Positions 47,862 to 58,221 are shown, counted from the stretch's first letter. The stretch: 64,000 nucleotides of DNA from Desulfovibrio sp. Marseille-P6017 (GCA_900604495.1 UWOR01000007.1:122197-186196); one strand, 5' to 3'. Program-made: numbers and translations. The notes: a model not told the origin generated them from the sequence alone.

Positions 47862-48349
47862 TTAAGCTTCTATTAATTTTTTATCATCTATATTTACAAG
47901 ACCTAACTCTCTTATTACTATTTCAGCAACTTTTTCTACTAATACTGTAAAATAAATACATTGTTCTTTATGCTCTCCTTGAGACATATCAAACTCTTTT
48001 GTTAATATACGGCAATATAATGTATTTTTCCCATTTGTATTTTTAAAATAATCGTGTAATTCTTTAGAAAGCTCTAAATTTTTCTCTACCTTTTTATCCC
48101 CTTGATTAGTTCTTCCAAAGAATATACCTAGTTCCATAACATCTCCAAACACTTCTCCACATAGACATTTAGATCTACCTATTCCTACAGGAAATCCTGA
48201 CGCCATAGCTATAGCTTCCTATGATATATTAAGCTCAAAATTACTTCTTATTGCACTTACAACTGCCTCTAAACAAAAAAATCCTCCTCTAAACAATTCT
48301 TCCGCTTGTCCTCTAATTTTTTTAAACTAACTTCTTTACAAACGATCAT
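47862..48349 (-). pseudogene. C_GCAxxG_C_C-family protein with frameshift and in-frame stop
   Basis: An ATG at 48349 (AGAGGG 8 bases upstream) reads MIVCKEVSLKK. A shift at a run of seven T's (48317-48323, A's in the gene) leads to IRGQAEELFRGGFFCLEAVVSAIRSNFELNIS, then TAG at 48219-48221, then in the same frame EAIAMASGFPVGIGRSKCLCGEVFGDVMELGIFFG to 47862. The Cys layout (F-C, CLCG, C in YCR and QC) fits the putative redox family named for its C_GCAxxG_C_C motif. Two independent lesions indicate a true pseudogene. Confidence 0.78.
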
Positions 48350-48540
48350 TATAAAATCCCTCTGATTATTTTGTTACATGCACTATTTTACTATATTCTA
48401 GACATTATGGTCATTGAATTATTATATAGGACTATTATTTTTTTCTATACTAAATCAAGTTTGTATTAATAATTTATTTAAGAATAGTTATTCTCAATGT
48501 GGAAAATATAATATATATAAAAGTTTGTAGGAGGTTTATT

Positions 48541-48891
48541 ATGGAAAAAATACACAAAAACTTACTAGATGGTTCATTAGAACAATTTAATGATTCTGTA
48601 GTTCCTAAGATACCTGTTTTCTCAGGTAATGATATGACTTCTGAAGTTTACTATTTTAGACCTAATCAAGTACTAAAAGAACATAAACATCCAAACGGAG
48701 AACAAATATTTGTTTTCTTAAAGGGATGTGGAGTTATGACAGTAGGAGAAAAGGAACATCACGTAAAAGAAGGAGCTATGATATTAGTATCAGCAAATGA
48801 GTGGCATAGCATAACAAATGGAAGTGACAATGATATGGTTGCAGTTCAAATAACAAAAGTTGGTGCTGGCTCAGAGTTTAAAGATGCATAG
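48541..48891 (+). CDS. Small cupin-domain protein
   Basis: The 116-residue protein is a single cupin barrel: VYYFRPNQVLKEHKHPNGEQIFVFLKG holds the H-x-H and Glu metal ligands, and ILVSANEWHSITNG the second motif with His. It may be a metal-dependent enzyme or a small-molecule sensor. AGGAGG lies 6 bases before the ATG at 48541, so the 14 upstream codons of the open frame are not used. Confidence 0.85.
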   Translation: MEKIHKNLLDGSLEQFNDSVVPKIPVFSGNDMTSEVYYFRPNQVLKEHKHPNGEQIFVFLKGCGVMTVGEKEHHVKEGAMILVSANEWHSITNGSDNDMVAVQITKVGAGSEFKDA

Positions 48892-49201
48892 ATAAATTCA
48901 AATAAAAATATGGAAGTATGCCAATATGGCTGCTTCCATATTTTTATTTAAATTTATTTATGTATATTCCTTAACATCTACCTTGAACTCTTATTTGTAT
49001 TCCTTTATCTATCTACAGTTCGGTAAAAATTCTCTATTATCTGTATTACCAACTTATACAAACTATATTTCATATAATCCCCTATAACATATACTTTTTA
49101 TATAATATATACTTTTTATAAACTAGTTATTCTAAATTTTCACATAAAAAATCTATCACATAAACAATTTAAAATTATTCTGTGATAGATTTTTTATAAT
49201 A
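48892..49201. other. Intergenic region between convergent cupin and deacetylase genes
   Basis: Some 310 bases hold two terminators. AAATAAAAATATGGAAG (48900-48916) pairs with 48933-48949 for the cupin gene, and ATCTATCACA pairs with TGTGATAGAT near 49151-49191 for the deacetylase gene. Between them the sequence is plain AT-rich, with no frame or structure that I can support. Confidence 0.7.
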
Positions 49202-50101
49202 TTACGATAATGTTTTAAATTCATATCCCTGATCTTTAAAATATTCTATAATCTGAGGAAGTGCTTTAGCAGTTTCATCTTTTCCATAGGTATCGTGCAT
49301 TAAAATAACCACAATCTCTTTTCCATTAGAACTTTTAATTGCTTCACTTACCAACTCTTGAGCATTTTTCTTTTTACCTTCTGAATCAGCATTTAATGCA
49401 TTCCAATCTATTTCTGCCATATTATTCTTATCTAAATATTCATCTAGCTTATCCATATCCTTCCAAGACATATATCCACCTGGACATCTTATTACTCTAG
49501 TTGAGAAGTAATCTCCTAGTACACTTTTTAAAACTTCTTCATTTTTTTCAAAATCATCGGTAAAACTATCTATGTCTAAATGTCTATTTGGATAAAGTAT
49601 TTGGTAGTCGTGACTATATGAATGATTTCCTATTGCATTTCCATAATTAAAAGATTCTTTAAGTATTTCGTTTGCATCTTCCCCTCCATTTTCTAAAGTT
49701 TTTCCATTTACAAAAAATGTTGCCCTAACATTTTCTTCTTTTAAAACTTCTAGTATTTTAGGAGTTACAGTGGTTGATGGTCCATCATCAAATGTTAAAA
49801 ATACAATTTTTTTACCATTATTAGAATAATTCTGTGTATTTAGTTTATCTTGTATTTTTCTAGCATCATATGTATATTGCTTTGCTTCATGAATAACTCC
49901 AACCATTTTTTTTTGATCTTCTAATTCTCTAGCCTTTTTTTCTCTTTCTTCTTTTTCTTGCTCTTTTTGAATTTCTATTTGCTTTTGTTTTATCTCAATT
50001 CTATATTCAGTTAATTCCATAGCACTATAGTTTAATGTTATTATAAGCCAAGTAAGCCATGCAAAGAATAGAATCTGATTTGGACTTTTTTTATTGCTCA
50101 C
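49202..50101 (-). CDS. Polysaccharide deacetylase, membrane-anchored
   Basis: The 299-residue protein has one N-terminal membrane anchor (ILFFAWLTWLIITLNY), a charged coiled-coil stretch (about 32-75), and a NodB domain with the motifs FLTFDDGPSTTVTP (catalytic Asp and metal Asp), NAIGNHSYSHDY (metal histidines), RCPGGYMSW and VVILMHDTYG. It probably deacetylates peptidoglycan N-acetylglucosamine at the cell surface, giving lysozyme resistance. The start is GTG with GGAGG 7 bases upstream. Confidence 0.9.
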   Translation of the reverse strand: MSNKKSPNQILFFAWLTWLIITLNYSAMELTEYRIEIKQKQIEIQKEQEKEEREKKARELEDQKKMVGVIHEAKQYTYDARKIQDKLNTQNYSNNGKKIVFLTFDDGPSTTVTPKILEVLKEENVRATFFVNGKTLENGGEDANEILKESFNYGNAIGNHSYSHDYQILYPNRHLDIDSFTDDFEKNEEVLKSVLGDYFSTRVIRCPGGYMSWKDMDKLDEYLDKNNMAEIDWNALNADSEGKKKNAQELVSEAIKSSNGKEIVVILMHDTYGKDETAKALPQIIEYFKDQGYEFKTLS

Positions 50102-50230
50102 GTTTATACCTCCATATACAGATTTATTATTCTGTTATATATATGAAGTAATAACTTGTCCTAATCATAAAAACTCTTTCAATTATCTATTATTAAAATA
50201 AAAAAATAGATGAAAAAGGCTTCATCTATT

Positions 50231-51844
50231 TTATATTAATTTTAAAATTATATTATTTTTAAATATAGTATTACCTTCTTTTATAGTTTCAAGAACTACT
50301 ATATCTTTTATTTCATTAGTATTAACTTTTAATGGATTTCTATCTAATATAACTAAATCAGCTAATTTACCCTCTGCTATAGTTCCTTTTATATTTTCTT
50401 CAAAATATTGAAATGCTGCATTCTTAGTTACAGCTTTTAATGCATCTAAAGCACTTATTCTTTCATCTTCACCTAATAGTACTCCACTCTTAGTTACTCT
50501 ATTTACTGCAGCATGCATAGTTTCAAGCATATCAGGCTCTATAACTGGTGTATCTTGATGGAATGTATATGGTATTCCCATATCTCCAGTCGATTTAGCT
50601 ATACTTATTCTTTGTGCTCTTTCTATCCCGAAGTTATTTATATGTATATCGCCCCAGTGCATTACATGAGCAACAAAGAATGATGGTATCATTCCTAATT
50701 CTTTAACATCATCTAATTGATCTCTATCCAATAATTGAGCATGTATTATAACTGGTCTTATGTCATTATTTAGTCCTGTTGATTCTTTTGCAGCTTTATA
50801 TTGATCTATATATTGCTGACAAGCAGCATCACCGTTACAGTGAACTAGTATTTGCATATTATCTTTTAATGCTATTTCAAGGCTAGCCTTTACTTGCTCA
50901 TCATTTTGAGTTCCATATCCACAATACTCTTCTTCACCTTGATATGGAGTTTTCATCCAAGCAGTTTTTCCTTGCGGTGAACCATCTAAGAATGTCTTAT
51001 ATCCACCTATTTTGAAATGATTATTATACTTATTTAAACTTGTTGCGAATTTCTCTTTTAATATCTCTGCTTTAGACATATCCATATATCCAATTAAGTC
51101 TATATTTAACATATTAGCATAAGCTAAGTAATTATATACATCTGCTAATAATTCTACAACAAATCCTTCTTGAGCTGTTGTTATACCATAACTAGCGTAG
51201 CCAGCTTGAGCTTTCATTAAACTACCAAAGAATTCTTCATTTGATATCATTGGTAATTTCTGAACATACTCAAAGTACGCTGATTCTTCGATATATCCTG
51301 TTAGTTCTCCATCTTTCTTTTCTATTAACCCACCTTCTGGATTTGGAGTATCTACTGTTATTCCAAATTCTTTTATACCTAAAGAGTTAAGTACTCCCAT
51401 ATGTCCTGATGCTTGCTTAGCTATTACAGGATTTTTTGGAGATACTACATCTAATATTTCTTTTGTTGGATGTACTCTTTCATCTAAGAAGTTTTGGTCA
51501 TACCCTGTAGCTTGAACCCATTTACCTTCTGGTACATTGTTCTTCTCTATAAATTTCTTTATAGCTTCAGCTATTTCTTCAAAACTTGTACATTCTGCTA
51601 AATTAACTTGTGTAAATCCACTTGCATATCCTGAGAAGTGACTATGTGCATCTATAAATGATGGTATTAAAGTCTTACCTTCTAAGTCTATTAATTCTAC
51701 ATTTTCACTTGATTCCTTATATAAATCTTCTCTCTTACCTACTTTAAATATTTTACCATCTTTAACTAACACTGCCTCAGCATATAATTCATCTTCAAGT
51801 GTTAGTATGTCTCCATTAAAATATAATCTTTCATTAATTGCCAT
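50231..51844 (-). CDS. YtcJ-like metal-dependent amidohydrolase
   Basis: The 537-residue protein is of the amidohydrolase superfamily, family 3: a beta-sandwich start (LYFNGDILTLEDELYAEAV), FIDAHSHFSGYASG with the metal histidines, GITTAQEGF, KTFLDGSPQGKTAWM, LVHCNGDAA, PVIIHAQLL and FHQDTPVIEPDML. The substrate is unknown; members act on amides or formamides. It is transcribed alone. Confidence 0.87.
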   Translation of the reverse strand: MAINERLYFNGDILTLEDELYAEAVLVKDGKIFKVGKREDLYKESSENVELIDLEGKTLIPSFIDAHSHFSGYASGFTQVNLAECTSFEEIAEAIKKFIEKNNVPEGKWVQATGYDQNFLDERVHPTKEILDVVSPKNPVIAKQASGHMGVLNSLGIKEFGITVDTPNPEGGLIEKKDGELTGYIEESAYFEYVQKLPMISNEEFFGSLMKAQAGYASYGITTAQEGFVVELLADVYNYLAYANMLNIDLIGYMDMSKAEILKEKFATSLNKYNNHFKIGGYKTFLDGSPQGKTAWMKTPYQGEEEYCGYGTQNDEQVKASLEIALKDNMQILVHCNGDAACQQYIDQYKAAKESTGLNNDIRPVIIHAQLLDRDQLDDVKELGMIPSFFVAHVMHWGDIHINNFGIERAQRISIAKSTGDMGIPYTFHQDTPVIEPDMLETMHAAVNRVTKSGVLLGEDERISALDALKAVTKNAAFQYFEENIKGTIAEGKLADLVILDRNPLKVNTNEIKDIVVLETIKEGNTIFKNNIILKLI

Positions 51845-52159
51845 TTTATTTGACCTCCTGATAAAAATACATTTAACATAAGCTAAAGTATTTTTTTAAT
51901 AAATCTTACTAATTAAATTTGTCGGTTTATGTATTTCATTATACTACTTTGTCTATTAAGCCTGCAATTTATTTTTAATTTATAATTATTTGAATTTATA
52001 ATGATTTTACTATAGCAATATTGTTTCTTAATGATATATCATATTCTCACTTGATAATGACACAAATTCAAATAAATTTAACAATAAAAAATACCTTAAG
52101 AACTATGGTTCTTAAGGTATTTTTTATTGTTAAATTTATTTGAATAATAAAACTTATAA
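51845..52159. other. Intergenic region upstream of the amidohydrolase gene
   Basis: It holds the amidohydrolase promoter region and, at 52066-52145, the very long terminator hairpin of the rubrerythrin gene. I see no other gene. Confidence 0.7.
52066..52145 (-). terminator. Exceptionally long terminator hairpin, 38-bp perfect stem
   Basis: Positions 52066-52103 pair without a mismatch with 52108-52145 around the loop TATG. The inner part (AAAAAATACCTTAAGAAC) is a normal terminator with T run; the outer 18 or so base pairs extend it towards the rubrerythrin stop codon at 52160. Confidence 0.85.
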
Positions 52160-52714
52160 TTAGTTTTGCTTACCGAAATGTCTTTCTAATAATCCTAAGA
52201 ATGCTTTACCATGTCTAGCTTCATCTTTACACATTTCATGAACTGTATCATGTATAGCATCTAATCCTAATTCTTTAGCTTTCTTAGCTAATTTTAATTT
52301 TCCATCAGTTGCACCGTATTCTGCTTCAACTCTTACTCTTAAGTTTTCTTTAGTATCAGCAACAACTACTTCTCCTAATAATTCAGCAAATTTAGCAGCA
52401 TGTTCTGCTTCTTCAAATGCTATTCTTTTATAAGCTTCTGCTACTTCTGGATATCCTTCTCTATCAGCTTGTCTACTCATTGCTAAGTACATTCCTACTT
52501 CTGTACATTCTCCAACAAAGTTTGCTCTTAATCCTTCGATAACTTCTTCGTCTACCCCTTGTGCTACACCTATTCTGTGTTCATCAGCCCAATTTAATTC
52601 TCCTGACATTTCTTCGAATTTATCAGCTCCTACTTTACATACTGGGCATACAAATCCTTCTATTGTTTCTCCTTCGTGAATATATCCACATACTGTACAT
52701 ACGAATTTTTTCAT
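52160..52714 (-). CDS. Reverse rubrerythrin
   Basis: The 184-residue protein has a rubredoxin domain first (Cys6, Cys9, Cys23, Cys26: CTVCGY and CPVC) and a diiron four-helix domain after, the reverse of classical rubrerythrin. Diiron ligands are visible in [36 protein letters not shown] and [10 protein letters not shown]. Reverse rubrerythrins reduce hydrogen peroxide and oxygen in clostridia, protecting against air exposure. Codon use and a strong AGGAGG suggest high expression. Confidence 0.92.
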   Translation of the reverse strand: MKKFVCTVCGYIHEGETIEGFVCPVCKVGADKFEEMSGELNWADEHRIGVAQGVDEEVIEGLRANFVGECTEVGMYLAMSRQADREGYPEVAEAYKRIAFEEAEHAAKFAELLGEVVVADTKENLRVRVEAEYGATDGKLKLAKKAKELGLDAIHDTVHEMCKDEARHGKAFLGLLERHFGKQN

Positions 52715-52836
52715 AATCTTTATCCTCCTAATATATATATTCCAATGTAATAATTACATTTTTAATCTCTAATTTAATAAGATAATAATTTTATACCCGC
52801 AAAAATTTATATTAAACATTTTATAAAAAAATTTTA

Positions 52837-55547
52837 TTAACTGATTTCTCCTATACACTCTAACGCCTCATCGTATTCGAATATATTTATAAGCTCAAGT
52901 GTTTTATCAATAATTTTTTCATATGTATTATCTAGTTTAGTATTCTTAATTTGATTTAAAAGATCAATAGCCATATCAGAATCAAAGTTGTCTAAGGCCT
53001 TCTTTATATCTTGTATAGTTTTATTTAACTCATCTTTACTAATTTCTTCTTTATGGTTATAGTAACTATTATCACGTTTATGTCTTAATCTATTAATATT
53101 TTCTTCTATGCTATTAAGTATCTTTATATATTCAGCTATAAACTCAGTATTATTATCAAAAATAATATTTATATCGCCAGACTTACTTGCACCTTCTAAT
53201 ATTTTTGCTTGTTTTGATAATGCATATGCTCCTATACTATCACTAGAACTTTTTATAGCATGAACTTCAATAGTATATCTTTTTAATTCTTCTCTTGCAT
53301 AATACTCTAGTTTATCAACTTTCGACTTACCATCTTTTAGAAATACCTTTAAAATATCAATATAATCTTCTATATCAAGACTGTTTTTTTTCATACTCAT
53401 TTCATGGTCTATTCCATATAAATCTAGTTTAATTATGCTTTTATCTTCTTCTGGTGTATTTTTTACTAATCTACTTTCTCTTGGATGTATTTTAAGTTCC
53501 TCTCTAATCCATCTTTTAAGAATGGTATTTAATTTTTTACTATCTATAGGCTTCGATAAAAAATCTTGCATAGAATTAGCTAAAAACATCTCCTTCGCTC
53601 CACTTATTGCATTTGCAGTTAATGCTACTATTGGAACTGTTTTGTAGTATTCTCCTGTAAGACTTCTTATAGCTTTAGTAGTATCAATACCATCCATATC
53701 TGGCATCATATGATCCATAAATATAATATCATACTTTTTCTTTGTTACCATTTCTAAAGCTTCAAACCCACTAAATGCAGTATCCATTTCCATTTCATAC
53801 TGCGACATAAATCCACATACAACTTTTAAATTAACAGCATTGTCATCTATTATAAGTATCTTTGCATCTGGAACTATAAATGATATTTGATTATCACTAC
53901 AATCTTTTGAATATAATAATGATATATTTTCATCATTTAATATAGATGCTACGGGTAAACAGTAAATAGGTTTTTGAATATATGTAACATTATCTAATAT
54001 GTGGTATTCTTCTCCTCTATTTATCATGCTTATAAGTTTTACATCCGCATTCATTTTTAATATAAAATCTTTATAATTATCTATAAATTTATATGATGCA
54101 AAAACATGACTATATCTATTAGATTTAAGCATGTTCAAGAATATAGAACTTTCACTACAATAATCTGCTTTAAGTTTTAAGCTATCAAATATATATCTTA
54201 TAGATTCTTTATCACTATATTTTTCTTCATAAACTAATATATTCTTTTCTAAATTATCTCCTTCTACTTGTGCAAAGCCTTTGTAGTTCGTAACTTTTTG
54301 AGTAATAGTAAAGCTAAAATTACTACCTTTATCATATGTACTCTCTACTGAAATATTACCTCCCATAAGCTCAACAAGTGATTTTGATATTGCAAGACCA
54401 AGACCTGTTCCTTCTATATCTCTATTTCTTCTTGTGTCTACTTGTTTAAAAGATTCAAATAACTTGCATAAATCACCTTGCTTAATTCCTATACCTGTAT
54501 CTTTTACCGAAACACTTAAACTAACCTTATTATCATTTATTTTACTTGACTCTATTCTTAGCTTTACATATCCTTTTTTAGTGAATTTAATTGCATTATT
54601 TACTAAGTTTATTATTATCTGCCTAAGCCTTATCTCATCTCCAAATAATTTATAAGGAATATTTGAATCTACTTCTACTAAGAAATCTATATCCTTCTCA
54701 TCTATTCTAACAACAGCCATATTAGTAATATCATTTATTATAGATGCAAACTCATATTCATCTTCAACTAATTCTATTTTTCCGGACTCAACTTTAGATA
54801 TATCAAGAATATCATTTATAATTCCTAAAATATTTGTACTTGCTGACTTTATATTGTATACATGTTCTCTTACTGTGTCACTTATATCCTCTCTCATAAT
54901 AAGCTCAACCATTCCAACTATAGCATTCATAGGTGTTCTTATTTCATGACTCATATTGGCTAAAAAATGAGTTTTAGCTTTACCTGCATTCTCAGCCTTT
55001 TCCTTCATTTCATAAAATGCAGTTATATCTTTCAATACTATAACAAGATTTTGAAGTTCACCAATTTTATTAGTTGCTGGAGATATGGTAATAGTTGTAT
55101 ATTTAGTAGATCCATCTATTTTACTCTTATATTGAATTTGTCTTTCTATAGTTTCATTATTTTTTAAGCATTCTCTACATAAATCACAAAACTCTTCTCC
55201 ATTTTTTTTCCTCTATATTTAGAATATACATCGTATGCATGCTTTCCTTTTAAATTCTCTTTACTTTCATGACCTATCATTTTTAAAAAACTATCACTTG
55301 TATAAATAAATCTTAAGTCTGAATCAAGAGCTATAACGCTTTCTTTACAGAACTTTAGAAATAAATTAAAATATTCTAATCGTTCCTCTTTAATTTGCTT
55401 TATTTTTTTATCTATTATATCTTTTTCTTTAAAATGAAGTTTTGCATTTTCTATATCTTTTTTTAGTCTTAAGTTTTGTTTTTTGAGTACTTCATTTTCT
55501 TTTTTTAGTTTTTCTAATTCTAAGTTTATATCTATAATATCACTCAT
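52837..55547 (-). pseudogene. Hybrid sensor histidine kinase (PAS-HisKA-HATPase-REC-Hpt), frameshifted in a poly-A run
   Basis: The frame from ATG 55547 has a coiled coil (LELEKLKKENEVLKKQNLR), a PAS domain (VIALDSDLRFIYTSDSFLKMIG) and stops at 55164. The other frame continues NGEEFCDLCRECLKNNETI and KIGELQNLVIVLKDITAFYE, then HFLANMSHEIRTPMNAIVGM (H-box), INLVNNAIKFT (N-box), GTGLGLAISKSLVELMGG, a receiver domain (ILIIDDNAVNLK, IIFMDHMMPDMDG) and an Hpt domain (VHAIKSSSDSIGA). The join lies in a run of eight A's (55202-55209 on the plus strand as T); nine would restore the frame. There is no membrane segment, so it is a cytoplasmic kinase. The downstream open part may be translated on its own. 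Confidence 0.85.
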
Positions 55548-55706
55548 AATACCTATCCTTTCAATTAAAATAAACAGATAGATATTGTCTCATTGTTATA
55601 AAATTTATAAACATTTACCTCACTATCGTATTTTAACACTACTTCTATCTTAGAAACTATATACTTACCCTTACAATACTAGGCTCTATAGTTTAATCAT
55701 TATAAT

Positions 55707-56747
55707 TTAAAAATTTACTAATTCAAACTTATAATGTATTTTTTCAAATACATCTACAATTTTAGGATCAAATCCTTTACCCTTTCCATCTATTATTAAA
55801 TTAACGGCCATTTCATGAGAAAATGGCTCCTTATATGGTCTTTTTGTAGTTAAAGCATCATATACATCTGCTATTGCCATAATTCTTGCACTTATTGGTA
55901 TATCTTCACCTTTTAATCCTTCTGGTTAACCAGTACCATCCCATTTTTCATGGTGATAATGTGCCATATCCTTGGCTATATACAAAAAGCTTTCATCTCC
56001 TGTTTCATTTATCATTTTTTGCAATGATTGACTTCCAAGTTCAACATGTTTTTTCATATATTCAAACTCATCATTATCTAATGAAGTTGTTTTTAGCAAA
56101 GTTGAATCATTTATACCAATTTTACCAATGTCATGAAGTGGAGCTGAACGAACAATATCTTTTATATACTCTGGTGTTAATATATCACTATATAAATCAG
56201 CGTCTACAATTTCTTCTGTTAAAAGTCTTACATATTCAGCAGTACGTTTTACATGTCCACCTGTATTTTCATCTCTGCATTCCACTAATTCTGCAAGAGA
56301 TAGCATCATTACATCTTGTAAATGTTCTATCATTTCAGTTTTTTCAGAAACTTTAGATTCTAATTCTTTCTTATATTCACTAAGTTCTAGGTGCATTTTT
56401 ACTCTACTTAACATAGATTGTGGTACAAATGGCTTGTTTATAAAATCAACTGCACCTAACTCAATCCCTCGAACTTCACTTTCACTATCAGTAATTGCTG
56501 ATAAAAATATAACTGGTACGTTTTCTAAATCTTGATTTGCCTTTATATTTTTTATTGTTTCATAACCATCCATGTCTGGCATATTTATATCTAGTAAGAT
56601 TAAATCTGGCTTGTTTTTACTTAAAAACTTTAGCGTTTGTGCTCCTGAAATCAATAAACTTACTTTATAGTAAGGTTTTAATGTCTTCTCAGCAAATTTT
56701 AGGTTAGTTACATTATCATCTATAACTAAAATATGTTTTAATTTCAT
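55707..56747 (-). pseudogene. Response regulator with HD-GYP domain, stop codon inside the GYP motif
   Basis: From ATG 56747: a receiver domain (ILVIDDNVTNLK; LILLDINMPDMDGYE; PVIFLSA; INKPF), then an HD-GYP domain (ECRDENTGGHVKRTAEYVRLL; APLHDIGKIGI; DMAHYHHEKWDGTG). The next codon is TAA at 55926-55928, exactly where the GYP tyrosine should be, and the same frame continues PEGLKGEDIPISARIMAIADV, DALTTKRPYKEPFSHEMAV and KGKGFDPKIVDVFEKI to 55707. HD-GYP proteins hydrolyse cyclic di-GMP. One change, TAT or TAC to TAA, explains the loss. It lies upstream of the disrupted kinase gene, probably its partner. Confidence 0.9.
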
Positions 56748-56837
56748 TTATCTTCCTCAATATCTTTATTTTTTACATTTTTTTACATTCTATAGCACTA
56801 CTATTATATACTCTATATTTTCATATTTACAACACTT

Positions 56838-56878
56838 AACTAAAAACATTTGTACATTTTGTACAAATATTTTTAGTT
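56838..56878. promoter_or_regulatory. Long inverted repeat between HD-GYP and sugar-ABC ATPase genes
   Basis: AACTAAAAACATTTGTACA (56838-56856) and its near-exact complement (56860-56878) are separated by TTT, with one mismatch. Both flanking genes start here and neither ends here, so this is not a terminator. The core TTTGTACA-TTT-TGTACAAA suggests an operator for the ATPase or the signalling genes. Confidence 0.55.
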
Positions 56879-56967
56879 AGTATAAACATTGTTTAGAAAA
56901 CATTTTCACACTATTATTTAATTATAAAGATTAAGTTAATAATCAAATTTATTAGGGGGAATTAAAA

Positions 56968-58077
56968 ATGTCTAAAGTTACTTTAACAAATATTTGTAAA
57001 TCTTATAGTAATGGATATAATGCTGTTAAAAATGTTAATATTGATATACAAGATAAGGAGTTTGTAGTGTTAGTTGGACCATCAGGATGTGGTAAATCTA
57101 CTACACTAAGAATGATTGCTGGACTTGAAGAAATTTCTTCTGGAGAATTACATATAGGAGATAGGTTAGTAAATGATGTTGATCCTAAAGATAGAGATAT
57201 AGCAATGGTATTCCAAAACTACGCTTTATATCCTCATCTTTCAGTGTACGATAATATGGCATTTGCATTAAAACTAAGAAAAATGCCAAAAGATGAAATA
57301 GATAAAAAAGTTAAAGAAGCTGCTAGAATACTAGATCTTGAAAAGGTTTTAGATAGAAAGCCAAAGGCTCTATCTGGTGGACAAAGACAAAGAGTTGCTC
57401 TAGGACGTGCAATTGTTAGAAATCCACAAGTTTTCTTAATGGATGAGCCTTTATCAAATCTAGATGCTAAACTTAGAACATCAATGAGAACTGAAATAAG
57501 TAAATTACATAAATCTCTTGGAACTACATTTATATATGTAACACATGACCAAGTAGAAGCAATGACAATGGCAGATAGAATAGTTGTTATGAAAGATGGT
57601 ATAGTTCAACAAATAGCTACACCTCAAGAAATTTATGACCATCCAGCTAATATGTTTGTTGCAGGCTTTATAGGTGCTCCTCAAATGAACTTTATAGATG
57701 TTAGATTAGAAGAAAAAAACGGAGAAATATATGCATTTAATGATAACTTAAATATGCATTTAAGCAAAGGTAACTGCCAACCTCTTATAGATAATAACTA
57801 TATAGGAAAAGAAGTTGTATTGGGTATAAGACCTGAAGATATACATATAGAAGATTTATTCATAGACAACAGTTTAGATACTGTATTTGAAGCAGAAGTT
57901 GAATTAAGTGAACTTATGGGCGCTGAAATATATGCTTATTTAAAATTAGGTAATTCTAGTGTTACAGCAAGGTTTGATGGTAGATATAGAGTTAACTACG
58001 GTGAAAAAATAAAACTTGCTATGGATAAAAATCATATTCATATTTTTGATAAAGAAACTGAAATGACAATAATTTAA
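56968..58077 (+). CDS. Sugar ABC transporter ATP-binding protein (UgpC/MsmX type)
   Basis: The 369-residue ATPase has Walker A GPSGCGKST (about 37-45), the signature ALSGGQRQRVALGRAIV, Walker B FLMDEPLSNLDAKLR, the H-loop VTHDQVEAMTMADR, and a C-terminal TOBE-like regulatory domain (VVLGIRPEDIHIEDL). In Firmicutes such ATPases often serve several carbohydrate importers whose permeases are encoded elsewhere; no permease lies beside this one, which fits that shared role. GGGGG precedes the ATG. Confidence 0.92.
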   Translation: MSKVTLTNICKSYSNGYNAVKNVNIDIQDKEFVVLVGPSGCGKSTTLRMIAGLEEISSGELHIGDRLVNDVDPKDRDIAMVFQNYALYPHLSVYDNMAFALKLRKMPKDEIDKKVKEAARILDLEKVLDRKPKALSGGQRQRVALGRAIVRNPQVFLMDEPLSNLDAKLRTSMRTEISKLHKSLGTTFIYVTHDQVEAMTMADRIVVMKDGIVQQIATPQEIYDHPANMFVAGFIGAPQMNFIDVRLEEKNGEIYAFNDNLNMHLSKGNCQPLIDNNYIGKEVVLGIRPEDIHIEDLFIDNSLDTVFEAEVELSELMGAEIYAYLKLGNSSVTARFDGRYRVNYGEKIKLAMDKNHIHIFDKETEMTII

Positions 58078-58079
58078 TC

Positions 58080-58138
58080 TATATAAAAAAAGTAAGATAT
58101 AAACTTTCTACAAATTTATATCTTACTTTTTTTATATA
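58080..58138 (+). terminator. Terminator after the sugar-ABC ATPase gene, 24-bp stem
   Basis: Positions 58080-58103 pair perfectly with 58115-58138, including a poly-A/poly-T section that gives the T run. Confidence 0.85.
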
Positions 58139-58221
58139 AATTTATTCATTATTATACATTTTTCGACAACAACTTCTTTCTTTATCACTTTTAGTAACAA
58201 TTTTTTCTAAATTTAATATTA

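Noticed and set aside
26642..55928. Stop-codon reassignment or programmed read-through as an explanation for the in-frame stops (26642, 30121, 48219, 55926).
   Set aside because: The stops replace different residues (probably Gln, Gln, unknown, Tyr), include both TAA and TAG, and the same codons end the intact genes normally. No shared context is visible.
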